A DNA stretch of 64,000 nt from an uncultured Acetatifactor sp. (GTDB lineage Bacteria; Bacillota; Clostridia; Lachnospirales; Lachnospiraceae). Every line of letters begins with the position of its first letter. Within the stretch, counting starts at the first letter, position 1. Under the pieces are notes generated by a model. It did no database searches and had not been told where the DNA came from. It saw only the letters and a program-made list of their open reading frames with translations. The stretch is taken from the NCBI GenBank assembly GCA_910578815.1, contig CAJTSE010000019.1:1-64000 (forward strand), written 5' to 3'. This document shows, piece by piece, positions 7,796 to 15,771 of the stretch. The translations under genes and the position numbers were made by a program.

Positions 7796-8431
7796 CTATT
7801 CCTTACCCTCGGTAAAACTTGTAACATACTTTTGTTCCACTTCCGGAAGCCCGTACTTTCCCCCTGCATCAGAAAATGCCTTGATCATAAACGCCATATT
7901 CCGGGCAAGATTCCGCATGGTCTGCAGTCCCTCACGGTCTTTTCTAACATCTTCCGCAGTAAAGCCGTGTACCTGATTCCAATAGGTAGAGGAAGCCACG
8001 GGCATCCCACTGATGGTAAAGTACTTATTCAGCACATCAAAGGATGCAGTATTGCCGCCCCTCCTGCAGCTCACCACTGCCGCGCCCACCTTCATGTGCT
8101 TTGAAAAGTGCGAGCTGTAAAAAAGTCTGTCCATAAAAGAAAGGATCGTTCCGTTAGGAGATCCATAGTACACGGGACTTCCTACCACCAAGCCCTCTGC
8201 CGCCTCAAACTTTGGTGCGGTCTCATTTACCAGGTCATCATTAAACACACATTTTCCATTCTGCTTACAATATCCGCAGGAAATACATCCTCTGACGGCC
8301 TTATTGCCCACATGGATCAGCTCTGTTTCCAGACCTTCTATTTCAAATATTCGAATCATTTCATCAAGCGCCGTCCATGTGCAGCCCTTTTCGTGGGGAC
8401 TTCCATTTAGTAAAATTACTTTCGCCATCAT
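7796..8431 (-). CDS. flavodoxin-family NAD(P)H-dependent oxidoreductase
   Basis: A 211-residue flavoprotein. The FMN phosphate loop (VILLNGSPHEKGCTWTAL) is at the start. The cluster CISCGYCKQNGKC is at about 49-61, followed by the VVGSPVYYGSPNGTILSFMDRLFY stretch typical of iron-sulfur flavoproteins and multimeric flavodoxins. The start overlaps the stop of the upstream nucleotidyltransferase (ATGATG with TGA inside), and the ribosome site AGGAGGG lies in that gene, so the two are coupled. Role probably redox detoxification; substrate unknown. Confidence 0.87.
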   Translation of the reverse strand: MMAKVILLNGSPHEKGCTWTALDEMIRIFEIEGLETELIHVGNKAVRGCISCGYCKQNGKCVFNDDLVNETAPKFEAAEGLVVGSPVYYGSPNGTILSFMDRLFYSSHFSKHMKVGAAVVSCRRGGNTASFDVLNKYFTISGMPVASSTYWNQVHGFTAEDVRKDREGLQTMRNLARNMAFMIKAFSDAGGKYGLPEVEQKYVTSFTEGKE

Positions 8432-9291
8432 TTTCCCTCCTGTTGCAATGTATTTATGGTTAATACCCCGTCAATCCGGGTAATTGCTTCCCTTGCAAAA
8501 CCTCTTAGTCTTTCGGCATCATATCCCTTACAGGCATTGCATGTGCCATTGGCAGCGTGTGAACCGCCGGCTTCCTGTGTACCATTGGCAGCGAATGTAC
8601 CGCCGGCATCGTCTCCGTATTCATCCATAGCAGCTTTTATCACGTCCTCATAGTCCGAATTCATGTTTTCCAAAGCCCATCGTCCGCCGTCATACTTAGA
8701 TAATGTCAAACCATCTCTGATCAGTGCATAGAACCTGCACAAATTTAAAACACAGTAAACCGGATGATTTACAATTTCTTCCACACATTCGAGGGTATCA
8801 CGATAATTAGAGTCTATTACATACTCCATGGGCACCTTCGCAAAAACCTCCTGTGACGGCCTTCCAAAATCCATTTTTTCATTTGGCACATTAATCACAT
8901 TAAAATGGCTTGCCAGATCGGGATCAGCCTTATAATCTCCATTAATTACCGTCGCCTTATCCGCTCTGTATCTGTCAATCCATGCCCTGCTGCCATGCAG
9001 CTCATACGGTACGGGATGCTTTATGATTTTGCAATTTTCATATAAAACGACACTGAACTCAAACCCGCCTTCCGGAAACGCATCGACATTTTCCAGCATT
9101 TTATCCCAAATAAGTTCCTTTGCTTCAGAATCCAGCTTATCCTTTACGACGATAATAAAATCCAAATCCGATCTATTCGGATGAAAACTTCCCAGCCGCA
9201 GCGAGCCATGAAAATATACACCTACATAATTATCTTTTAAAATATCCTTCAGCCAGCCATTAATCTGCTGCATTAAACTGTTTATTTCCAT
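8428..9291 (-). CDS. nucleotidyltransferase (AadA-like, DUF4111 type)
   Basis: A 287-residue protein with the polymerase-beta-type nucleotidyltransferase motif VYFHGSLRLGSFHPNRSDLD (Gly-Ser then Asp-x-Asp, about residues 26-45) and a helical C-terminal domain with VLNLCRFYALIRDGLTLSK, as in aminoglycoside adenylyltransferases. Close to the C-terminus a Gly/Ala/Asn-rich insert is made of two near-identical 36 bp units. The start at 9291 has GGAGG five bases upstream; an ATG at 9324 lacks a good site. Resistance activity is possible, but many chromosomal homologues have no known substrate. Confidence 0.78.
   Translation of the reverse strand: MEINSLMQQINGWLKDILKDNYVGVYFHGSLRLGSFHPNRSDLDFIIVVKDKLDSEAKELIWDKMLENVDAFPEGGFEFSVVLYENCKIIKHPVPYELHGSRAWIDRYRADKATVINGDYKADPDLASHFNVINVPNEKMDFGRPSQEVFAKVPMEYVIDSNYRDTLECVEEIVNHPVYCVLNLCRFYALIRDGLTLSKYDGGRWALENMNSDYEDVIKAAMDEYGDDAGGTFAANGTQEAGGSHAANGTCNACKGYDAERLRGFAREAITRIDGVLTINTLQQEGK
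8543..8614. repeat. 36 bp tandem duplication inside the nucleotidyltransferase gene
   Basis: Two adjacent 36 bp units share CCATTGGCAGCG and ACCGCCGGC in register. They encode the GG-x-AANGT repeats of the C-terminal insert. Being a multiple of three, the duplication keeps the frame. Confidence 0.7.
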
Positions 9292-9401
9292 CATTTCCTC
9301 CATAATTGCTCCAACTCTATCCATTACCCAGCAAGCAAAGTTTCTTTGTGGGAGAAAATTACCATAATCGAGCAGGAAAGAGTGTGGGCCTGCGCATAAT
9401 A

Positions 9402-9435
9402 CAAAATGCGAGACGCTTTTCCGGCATCTCGCATT
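9402..9435 (-). terminator. intrinsic terminator of tRNA-Ser
   Basis: The stem AATGCGAGATGC/GCGTCTCGCATT (11 of 12 pairs) is followed by TTTTG on the minus strand, 21 bp after the tRNA 3' end. Confidence 0.82.
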
Positions 9436-9455
9436 CCTTTTGGCAGATTTACTAA

Positions 9456-9543
9456 CGGAGAAAGAGGGATTTGAACCCTCGCGCCGGTTGCCCGACCTAC
9501 ACCCTTAGCAGGGGCGCCTCTTCGGCCTCTTGAGTATTTCTCC
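9456..9543 (-). tRNA. tRNA-Ser (anticodon GCU)
   Basis: An 88-base class II tRNA. The acceptor stem GGAGAAA pairs with TTTCTCC, with discriminator G. The anticodon loop CTGCTAA gives GCU for serine AGC/AGU codons. A long variable arm follows, and the T loop is GGTTCAAATCC. No CCA is encoded. It has its own consensus promoter at 9606-9634 and a terminator at 9402-9435. Confidence 0.96.
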
Positions 9544-9605
9544 TTAATCCGAATTACGACTCTGCCAATATTCGATTTCCGCGTCAACACTACGACGCAA
9601 GAATT

Positions 9606-9634
9606 ATTATACCCATGGCTGACTTATTTGTCAA
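9606..9634 (-). promoter_or_regulatory. perfect consensus promoter of tRNA-Ser
   Basis: TTGACA (complement of 9629-9634), 17 bp, TATAAT (complement of 9606-9611). The tRNA begins 62 bp downstream of the -10. Confidence 0.93.
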
Positions 9635-9726
9635 TCGCTTTTTCAAGAATTCATCGAATTATCGTAACCGTTCAGCCAGCCGATGTGCGTAGCCAAAAAT
9701 CGTACTTGCACGAATTTTCGGCTGAT

Positions 9727-10248
9727 TTAATACAAACTATTTCCCTGCGCATCCATCACCACGATTACGGGAAAATGCTTTACTTCCAGCCTGCGGATCG
9801 CCTCCGTTCCCAGGTCCTCATAAGCAATGACCTCCGAAGAAAGGATGGATTGCGAAAGCAGCGCGCCTGCTCCGCCCACCGCCGCAAAATACACCGCGCC
9901 GTTCCTTACGATTGCATCCCTGACCGCCTGGTTTCTCTTTCCCTTTCCAATCATTCCCTTCAAGCCAAGGTCGAGAAGGGTCGGAGTGTATTTATCCATC
10001 CTGCCGGAAGTGGTGGGACCTGCAGAGCCGATCGGTTTTCCCGGTCTTGCCGGAGACGGCCCCATATAATAAATCACATTATTTTCCATTGCAAAAGGAA
10101 GCTGCTCCCCTCGTTCCAGCGCTTCATACATTCTCTTATGTGCAGCGTCTCTGGCCGTGTAGATCGTCCCGCTCAGATACACATAATCCCCTGCTCTCAA
10201 TTCTGCTGCTGCCCCTTCCGTTAGAGGCGCATTCACATATTTCTCCAT
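9727..10248 (-). CDS. class I fumarate hydratase, beta subunit (C-terminal domain)
   Basis: A 173-residue swivel-type subunit that forms an oxygen-sensitive Fe-S hydro-lyase with the alpha subunit at 10557, interconverting fumarate and malate (or dehydrating tartrate). The conserved stretches GDYVYLSGTIYTARDAAHKR, YYMGPSPARPGKPIGSAGPTTSGRMD and FAAVGGAGALL are visible. At about 170 residues it matches the usual separate beta subunit length. It is separated from alpha by 308 bp that carry repeat elements A2 and B2, an unusually large and structured gap for two subunits of one enzyme. Confidence 0.92.
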   Translation of the reverse strand: MEKYVNAPLTEGAAAELRAGDYVYLSGTIYTARDAAHKRMYEALERGEQLPFAMENNVIYYMGPSPARPGKPIGSAGPTTSGRMDKYTPTLLDLGLKGMIGKGKRNQAVRDAIVRNGAVYFAAVGGAGALLSQSILSSEVIAYEDLGTEAIRRLEVKHFPVIVVMDAQGNSLY

Positions 10249-10264
10249 TCTTTCCTCTAATTCC

Positions 10265-10350
10265 GCCGCTCAAGCGGCATCTAAATCTGTGGAACTTTGG
10301 GACGCGCAGCGTCACAAATTCCGAGATTGAAAATGACAATTTTCAATCTT
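10265..10350 (-). repeat. interspersed 5' leader element A, copy 2
   Basis: The same three hairpins as at 2133-2219, placed 16 bp before the fumarase beta start. The 32-base hairpin 2 (10291-10322) is identical to copy 1. Hairpin 3 differs only in its tetraloop (TTGA for TTGC), and hairpin 1 differs mainly in its loop. About 90 bp of small hairpins separate it from element B2. Confidence 0.85.
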
Positions 10351-10468
10351 ACCCTCATTCCGCCACCGCTGCTCCTGCAATGCAGGAATCGCCCGGCGAA
10401 CTTGTTCGTCTTAAGATTCCCACAGACAATTAATGAACTCGTTGCAATCCCATGAAACTTCGTTTCAG

Positions 10469-10559
10469 GAAGAATTGCCGAAAGGCAATTCTTCGAGGCG
10501 AAACTTAGATTTTCTTAGGTTGAGTTCTTTTCAACCTTAGAAAATCTTTTCGCCTTTTA
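10469..10559 (-). repeat. interspersed 3' element B, copy 2
   Basis: On the minus strand it begins in the stop codon of fumarase alpha. AAGGCGAAAAGATTTTCTAAG pairs imperfectly with CTAAGAAAATCTAAGTTTCGCCT around an inner GGTTGA/TCAACC stem. The hairpin GAAGAATTGCC-gaaa-GGCAATTCTTC follows. Compared with copy 1, position 8 of the last stem changes from C-G to T-A, a compensated change. Confidence 0.85.
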
Positions 10560-11399
10560 TATTTCCCGCACGGTATGGCGATTCACATGGCAGCAGATAT
10601 TGACGGCTACCGGCAGCCCTGCAATATGTGTGGGGTATGTATCAATGTTGACCGCAAGCGCAGTGGTGCTTCCGCCCAATCCGCCCGGTCCAATGCCGGA
10701 AAGATTGATCTTCTCAAGCAGTTCTTCTTCCAATTCTCTCACATAGGGAATATCAGAGCGCCGATCTAAAGGTCTGGTCAAAGCCTTCTTTGCCAGAACG
10801 GCACATTTTTCAAAAGTTCCCCCGATCCCCACTCCTACTACCATGGGCGGGCAGGCATTGGGACCTGCTTCTCTCACTGCAGTCAGCACGGCTTCCTTCA
10901 CACCCTCGATGCCGTCCGCCGGCTTCAGCATAAATATTCTGCTCATATTTTCGCTGCCAAAGCCCTTCGGCGCCACAGTGATTCTCACCTGATCTCCCGG
11001 CACAATCTCATAGTGAATCACCGCTGGCGTATTATCCCTCGTATTTTCCCGAATCAAAGGATCCTTAACCACGGATTTACGCAGATAGCCTTCCGTGTAG
11101 CCCTGGCGCACACCTTCATGAACGGCTTCCTCCAGCAATCCGCCTTCGAAATGTACCTCCTGGCCAATTTCCAGAAAGACAACCGCCATTCCCGTATCCT
11201 GACAGATCGGAATCATCTCCTGTCCTGCAATCACAAGATTTTCCTGCAGTTGATTTAATATCTGCCTTCCCAAGGGAGAATTCTCCTGATCCACCGCACA
11301 TTTCATGGCACATTTCATGTCTTCCGACAAAAAATGGTTTGCCTCTATACACATTTCCTTAATATTCCTGACAATTTCACTTACATTCAACGTCCGCAT
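10557..11399 (-). CDS. class I fumarate hydratase, alpha subunit (N-terminal domain)
   Basis: A 280-residue catalytic subunit of the iron-sulfur fumarase/tartrate dehydratase family. Three cysteines in conserved settings probably bind the 4Fe-4S cluster: PICQDTG (about 66), GPNACPP (about 185) and VNICCHVNRH (about 270). The IGPGGLGGSTTALAV loop is typical. It begins immediately after the HIT gene stop (no gap), so it belongs to one transcript HIT-fumA-fumB, and ends within element B2. It acts in the cytoplasm in the reductive or oxidative TCA branch and will be oxygen sensitive. Confidence 0.93.
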   Translation of the reverse strand: MRTLNVSEIVRNIKEMCIEANHFLSEDMKCAMKCAVDQENSPLGRQILNQLQENLVIAGQEMIPICQDTGMAVVFLEIGQEVHFEGGLLEEAVHEGVRQGYTEGYLRKSVVKDPLIRENTRDNTPAVIHYEIVPGDQVRITVAPKGFGSENMSRIFMLKPADGIEGVKEAVLTAVREAGPNACPPMVVGVGIGGTFEKCAVLAKKALTRPLDRRSDIPYVRELEEELLEKINLSGIGPGGLGGSTTALAVNIDTYPTHIAGLPVAVNICCHVNRHTVREI

Positions 11400-11810
11400 C
11401 TAATCCGCAATTTCCTTTCTTACAGCCTCCAGCTCCTCCTGTGAAGGCTGGGAGGGAACCCAATTTATCTTTTGTCCGTCTCCCTCGTATCTGGGTATCA
11501 GGTGTATATGAAAGTGAGAGACTGTCTGCCCGGCCGTTTCCCCGTTATTCTGCACTAGATTTAATCCGTCGCAGTGAAGTCTGTCTCTAAGCCGCAACGC
11601 CATCTTTTTTGCCAGCTTCATAACCTCTGCCGCCGTCTCATCCGGCAGCTCGTACAGATTTGCAGCATGACTCTTAGGCAGAATCAGCGCATGGCCTTTC
11701 GCAGCGGGACCAAGATCAAGAATCACTCGAAACTGCCCGTCCTCATATATCGTTTTGGACGGAATCTCCCCCGTCGCTATCTTACAGAAAATACAATCTT
11801 CTTTCTTCAT
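11400..11810 (-). CDS. HIT family nucleotide hydrolase
   Basis: A 136-residue histidine-triad protein. CIFCKIATGEIPS is at the N-terminus, where the Cys pair may bind zinc, and the active-site triad HFHIHLIPR is at about residues 97-105. Family members cleave AMP-lysine or dinucleoside polyphosphates. The start at 11810 has GGAGG 8 bp upstream; the longer frame to 11864 is unlikely. It directly abuts fumarase alpha. Confidence 0.92.
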   Translation of the reverse strand: MKKEDCIFCKIATGEIPSKTIYEDGQFRVILDLGPAAKGHALILPKSHAANLYELPDETAAEVMKLAKKMALRLRDRLHCDGLNLVQNNGETAGQTVSHFHIHLIPRYEGDGQKINWVPSQPSQEELEAVRKEIAD

Positions 11811-11933
11811 CTGTCTGTCCTCCGCTCTCTGCCTTCTATATTTCAACTCTTTTTCTATCTGCAATTAACCCTCTGTTTAATCATCTATTTTAATCTTTCT
11901 GCTTGCAGACTATTTTAATCCTTCTCTGTAAAT

Positions 11934-12935
11934 CTACGCTTTCTCTTCAAACAGAAACAGCTGATCCAGAGTCCGCAGTATTCTGAAATCTCCCTTCATC
12001 TTCATGGACCCGGACATAAAGGCCCGCTGAAAGGTCATTCTGCCGGTAACCACTTCCTCCATGGCTGCTCTGTTCGTCTGCATCTCCACATCCGCCTGTT
12101 CCACATTTCCGTAATAGCACTCCAGCCTGGGACCCTCCACTTCAATAATCAGCTTTTTCTTTTTTTCTTCTATAGTGATTGCGTATATCCCATGGAATCC
12201 TGCCTGCGGCTTGAAATGACGGCGGAACGCCCCCAGATACTCTTCCTCGCTGTCCGCCCCATCCTCACTCAGCATATCTCTGAAAAGACTGGTCAGCTCC
12301 TGAATATCCTGCTTCTGGCGCTGCACATAACTGTCGTCCGACACATATTGAGACAGCTGCTCCGTCTCCTGAGGGGTCAAATCGTTTTGCTTTGGCACTG
12401 CAATCCTCTGCTTCACCGCCTGGCTGCTGGCCGGAAAACTGCTCACCTTCTGATTAATGGTCCTGTATAGATTCTCCGCCTTTCTCTCAATCAACCGAGT
12501 ATACTGTTCATTCATTTCCAGCACAACCGTGTTTTCGATGTAGCCGCACATCCCGCTGCATGGCAGGCCGCCCAAAATTTCCCATGCAATCTCCAGATTC
12601 AGCTTACCGTACCGCTCGCCATAGGTAGTGGACATAACCACCGGACACATATAGATCTTTGCAATCTTTTCCTTATCCCCAAACAGCCAGCAGGAATCCA
12701 AAAACTGCTGCATATATCCGCCCACACCGTACCATTCTACCGTAGAAGCCAGTATGATCCCGTCCGCCTCCTTCAGCGTCTGAGGAAGTGTGGGAATAGT
12801 GCTTTTGCACTCATACAGATTGTAGCGGGTCACATTGACACGAAGTTCCTCCAAAACCTCCTGCATCTTGTTAATCACAAATATTGTGGGATCATCTATC
12901 AGCCCTCTTCCTCCGTAATAGATATTAATATTCAA
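11934..12935 (-). CDS. flavodoxin-like protein fused to an SCP2 domain
   Basis: A 333-residue protein with an N-terminal FMN-reductase/flavodoxin fold (about 1-170). The stretches NINIYYGGRG, ADGIILASTVEWYGVGGYMQQFLDS and LGGLPCSGMCGYIEN replace a canonical FMN loop. The C-terminal part from about 215 resembles an SCP2 sterol-carrier-like domain. A TTG start at 12935 is chosen because AGGAGG lies 7 bp upstream, overlapping the end of the rhomboid gene. The combination suggests redox chemistry on a bound hydrophobic ligand; the substrate is unknown. Confidence 0.75.
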   Translation of the reverse strand: MNINIYYGGRGLIDDPTIFVINKMQEVLEELRVNVTRYNLYECKSTIPTLPQTLKEADGIILASTVEWYGVGGYMQQFLDSCWLFGDKEKIAKIYMCPVVMSTTYGERYGKLNLEIAWEILGGLPCSGMCGYIENTVVLEMNEQYTRLIERKAENLYRTINQKVSSFPASSQAVKQRIAVPKQNDLTPQETEQLSQYVSDDSYVQRQKQDIQELTSLFRDMLSEDGADSEEEYLGAFRRHFKPQAGFHGIYAITIEEKKKKLIIEVEGPRLECYYGNVEQADVEMQTNRAAMEEVVTGRMTFQRAFMSGSMKMKGDFRILRTLDQLFLFEEKA

Positions 12936-12946
12936 ATCCGCACCTC

Positions 12947-13540
12947 CTACTGCCGTCTTCCGCGTCTTACCCGCTGCAGCATACACACCGCGCACCCACC
13001 TGCAAATCCGACAATCAAACCGCCCACATGAGCCGCATTATCAATATTTTCCCCGCTGAAACCGTTATATAACGATAGCAGTATCATGGCTATGACCCTG
13101 ACAGGCGTTACATTTGCCATTTTCCTGCCGTAAAGCAACACCATGGCAAGCAGTACGCCGTCCAGCCCGAACACTGCGCCGCTTGCTCCGATAGATCCTG
13201 ATATATCATAGCTGCCCGCCTTAACATAAAGGGACACCAAATTACCTCCGATACCCGACAGAAAATACAGCAGCGCAAACCAGACATGCCCGATTTCCCT
13301 TTCTATCATAGCTCCCATGAAGAAAAGTATCAACATATTGTTGAAAATATGAGGAACTCCGCTGTGCAGAAACATGGCCCACAAAACGCGCCCATATTCC
13401 CCGTTTACAAGAACGTCAACCGCATTGAGATTCCCCCTCCTGTACAGATCGTTTCCCATAAACAAGCACAGGACATATACCAGAATATTGACAGCCACAA
13501 AGATGCTGCTGACAACAGGCAGTTCCTTCCATCTTCTCAA
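12947..13540 (-). CDS. rhomboid family intramembrane serine protease
   Basis: A 197-residue protein with about six membrane segments. The catalytic serine lies in GSIGASGAVFGL (about 118-129) and the catalytic histidine in NAAHVGGLIVG (about 170). The preceding HSGVPHIFNNM stretch is the conserved loop of the second segment. The start appears to be TTG at 13540 with AGGAG upstream. It lies at the downstream end of the pilus locus and could process a membrane protein of that machinery, but this is only proximity. Confidence 0.9.
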   Translation of the reverse strand: MRRWKELPVVSSIFVAVNILVYVLCLFMGNDLYRRGNLNAVDVLVNGEYGRVLWAMFLHSGVPHIFNNMLILFFMGAMIEREIGHVWFALLYFLSGIGGNLVSLYVKAGSYDISGSIGASGAVFGLDGVLLAMVLLYGRKMANVTPVRVIAMILLSLYNGFSGENIDNAAHVGGLIVGFAGGCAVCMLQRVRRGRRQ

Positions 13541-13648
13541 ATCTTGCTCCTGTCTGCGCTCTGCAGCGCATACTCAGATCAGGGATGCCTCCCCAAATTG
13601 TTTCGAACAGTAACAGATTAACACAGTTTCTCCCCTTTTTCAATCATT

Positions 13649-14788
13649 CTATCGGAAAACCATAAGGACTCTTCCCGCCTTGATCTCATCTCCTTCCTCC
13701 AGCTCGCGCCTTTCATAGGGCTGAAGCCTTAACCCGTTTTTAAATGTTCCGTTGGTTGAATTTAAATCCTCGATATAATATTTCTCTTTTTCTTTTACAA
13801 TCCTGGCATGGAGTCTGCTGACCGACATATCCTCCAGCACTACATCTGCTTCTTCCTTCCTCTTTCCCATTGTAATAACAGTCCTGTCAAGAATCGCAAG
13901 CACTCTGCCCTCAGGCGTACACAACTCCCGCTTTGTCCTTTCCGATTCCGCCGTTCCCTCGATATAAACGGTTCTTCCATATTCTTCCTCATATGTCGTT
14001 TCTTCCGCCACGGAATATCCATTCATGCTTTCCTGCATACTTTGACGATAGCTTTCTCGAATCTCCCGTTCTTTTTTCTTCTTGGTAAAAATCCCTGGAA
14101 AAAATTTTCTTTTGTCCGCCTCTGCACCGCCGTTTTTTTCTTCTGCTTTCTCCACGCCCGCGCTGCCCGCCGCGGCATTTTCCACAGCTGCCAGTACCTG
14201 CGCTTTTCGTTCCGGCATTTCCGGCTTCACCGCCTTTTCCGCTGCCTCCAGCCGTTCCGCATCCTCAAATATTTTAGTCTGCAGGTATGCGTCTCCGTTC
14301 CGCTCATATTGCTCGTACATTTGATAAACACAGTTGACAAACGCCTCATCATTATAGTCGATCTGTTCAACCCAAAATTCCAGAAGCTCCTTAAAACCGT
14401 TACTGCCTTCATGATAGGGAAAATGTAAAAACGAAAAAACGTTGCTTTCCAAATCCTGATAGATCTGCTCCGGATACCATAAAATATTCCTTCTGTCCAA
14501 AAGAAAGCGTCCAAGTTCCCGGTCAATCTGCCGAAAACTCCACATAAAGTCCAAAAACCAGCCTCTGGTAATACAGCGCCCTCCATACAGCTGCTTTATA
14601 TTCTGCTTCGATGATATGTTGTAATACAGGTAGGCATCCCCGTTGATATATCGCAGACTGCAGGCGAGCAGTCCCCGGATGCCGCCTCTGTTCAGGATGC
14701 AGTATTGGTATCTTTTTTCCTCCGGTTTTTCCTCTAAAAAAATCCTTTCATAATTACAGTTAAGACTTCGTACAAATTCTGTCTGCAC
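13649..14788 (-). CDS. DUF6382 plus FHA domain protein of the tad locus
   Basis: A 379-residue protein. The N-terminal half (about 1-180) resembles the DUF6382 domain found beside tad genes in Lachnospiraceae. A low-complexity charged linker (about 185-275) follows. The C-terminal FHA domain (about 305-378) has RLHARI and DLNSTNGTF, the phosphothreonine-binding loops. A GTG start at 14788 is chosen with GGAGG 9 bp upstream; it follows the TadE stop by 2 bp. It is likely a cytoplasmic scaffold that reads threonine phosphorylation and links it to pilus assembly; no kinase is encoded nearby. Confidence 0.82.
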   Translation of the reverse strand: MQTEFVRSLNCNYERIFLEEKPEEKRYQYCILNRGGIRGLLACSLRYINGDAYLYYNISSKQNIKQLYGGRCITRGWFLDFMWSFRQIDRELGRFLLDRRNILWYPEQIYQDLESNVFSFLHFPYHEGSNGFKELLEFWVEQIDYNDEAFVNCVYQMYEQYERNGDAYLQTKIFEDAERLEAAEKAVKPEMPERKAQVLAAVENAAAGSAGVEKAEEKNGGAEADKRKFFPGIFTKKKKEREIRESYRQSMQESMNGYSVAEETTYEEEYGRTVYIEGTAESERTKRELCTPEGRVLAILDRTVITMGKRKEEADVVLEDMSVSRLHARIVKEKEKYYIEDLNSTNGTFKNGLRLQPYERRELEEGDEIKAGRVLMVFR

Positions 14789-14790
14789 TC

Positions 14791-15228
14791 TTATTGCCCT
14801 CCTTTGATTTTTCGATATAGCCGGATATAATCCGCAGGGGATATACGCCTGGTTTCCCTGTATGTCCGCACCTTCCACAAATCTTGCGCTCCCCAAAAAT
14901 TCCACTCCGGCAGCGGCAGATTAAAAAAGCCTTCCCCCGTTACGCTTACTTTGTCACCCTTAACGGTAACCTGCAGCACACTCGTCTCCCAGGCTGCGTA
15001 CTTACCCATATACAGCTCTGACGCCTTCCTTTGAATGGATGCTTCCGGTTCTCCGCTGCCTTCCGCCGGGGTCGTTGCCCCAAAGACCGCCAGCATGTTC
15101 ATATCCTGCTCCAACAGACAGCGGTCATATTGAAAAACAAACAATAATATCGTGAAAATAAGCGCTCCCGTCACCAGGGGCAGGACCAGCGCCGCCTCCA
15201 CCGTAAAATAAGCATTTTGCCCCTTCAA
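14791..15228 (-). CDS. TadE-like minor pilin
   Basis: A 145-residue protein that begins with a short basic N-terminus and AYFTVEAALVLPLVTGALIFT, the TadE prepilin signature (Glu at +5 of the hydrophobic helix). A single transmembrane helix is followed by an extracytoplasmic domain. The start is probably the TTG at 15228, overlapping the TGA of the upstream peptidase gene, with GGGGAGG 11 bp upstream; a GTG at 15240 sits directly on the Shine-Dalgarno. It is part of the tad pilus operon. Confidence 0.82.
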   Translation of the reverse strand: MKGQNAYFTVEAALVLPLVTGALIFTILLFVFQYDRCLLEQDMNMLAVFGATTPAEGSGEPEASIQRKASELYMGKYAAWETSVLQVTVKGDKVSVTGEGFFNLPLPEWNFWGAQDLWKVRTYRETRRISPADYIRLYRKIKGGQ

Positions 15229-15662
15229 TATAGACTCCACCTCCCCAATGCCGCAACCAGCCAGCCTGCCGTTAAAAAGGGAACAAAGGGAATTTTGGTA
15301 TTTCGCTTTACCCTGCGGAGCGCCAAAAGGATTCCGGAAAACAGAGACAGCAGAAAAAGCCCACTTAAAGCCGCCGCTATGCAGCCATCATATCCCATAA
15401 GAACGCCCAGCAGTATCACTATCACGCCGTCTGCCTGCCCGGCCTTTCCGGTAGCAAACGCTGCTGCCAGCAAAATAACCCCCGGAATCAGTCCCCGGCA
15501 CACCTGCCAGCCGTTCAGCTCTCCATTTACCCCTTCATAAAGCAATACCCCTGCTGCCCCCAGCGCGCCAATACCCAGCATCCACACCGGCACCCGTTTA
15601 CTCCTTATATCTGCAACGCTCATGATGAGAAGCCAGGCTGCCGTCATTGCTTCCTTCCACAT
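15225..15662 (-). CDS. second A24-type prepilin peptidase-like protein
   Basis: A 145-residue integral membrane protein with about five hydrophobic segments. The first catalytic aspartate is in MSVADIRSKRVPVW, equivalent to the DxxxxxIPN loop. The second motif reads GKAGQADGV, where GxGD is expected, so one motif glycine is alanine. It may be a divergent or weak peptidase specialised for the two TadE-like proteins encoded on either side, or an inactive paralogue of the intact CpaA at 22773. The start at 15662 has a weak ribosome site and is uncertain. Confidence 0.7.
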   Translation of the reverse strand: MWKEAMTAAWLLIMSVADIRSKRVPVWMLGIGALGAAGVLLYEGVNGELNGWQVCRGLIPGVILLAAAFATGKAGQADGVIVILLGVLMGYDGCIAAALSGLFLLSLFSGILLALRRVKRNTKIPFVPFLTAGWLVAALGRWSLY

Positions 15663-15771
15663 ATTTTCTCTCTTTCTGCCTGAACTTTCTTTGGACTTTT
15701 GCAAGACCTTCCAATTATAATCAGACTTTCTTCATTCCGCAGCCAACGCTTACTGCAGGGTATTTAACTGC

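Noticed and set aside
9324..9590. protein frame across the tRNA gene
   Set aside because: It is the tRNA-Ser gene read as codons; no ribosome site and no family resemblance.
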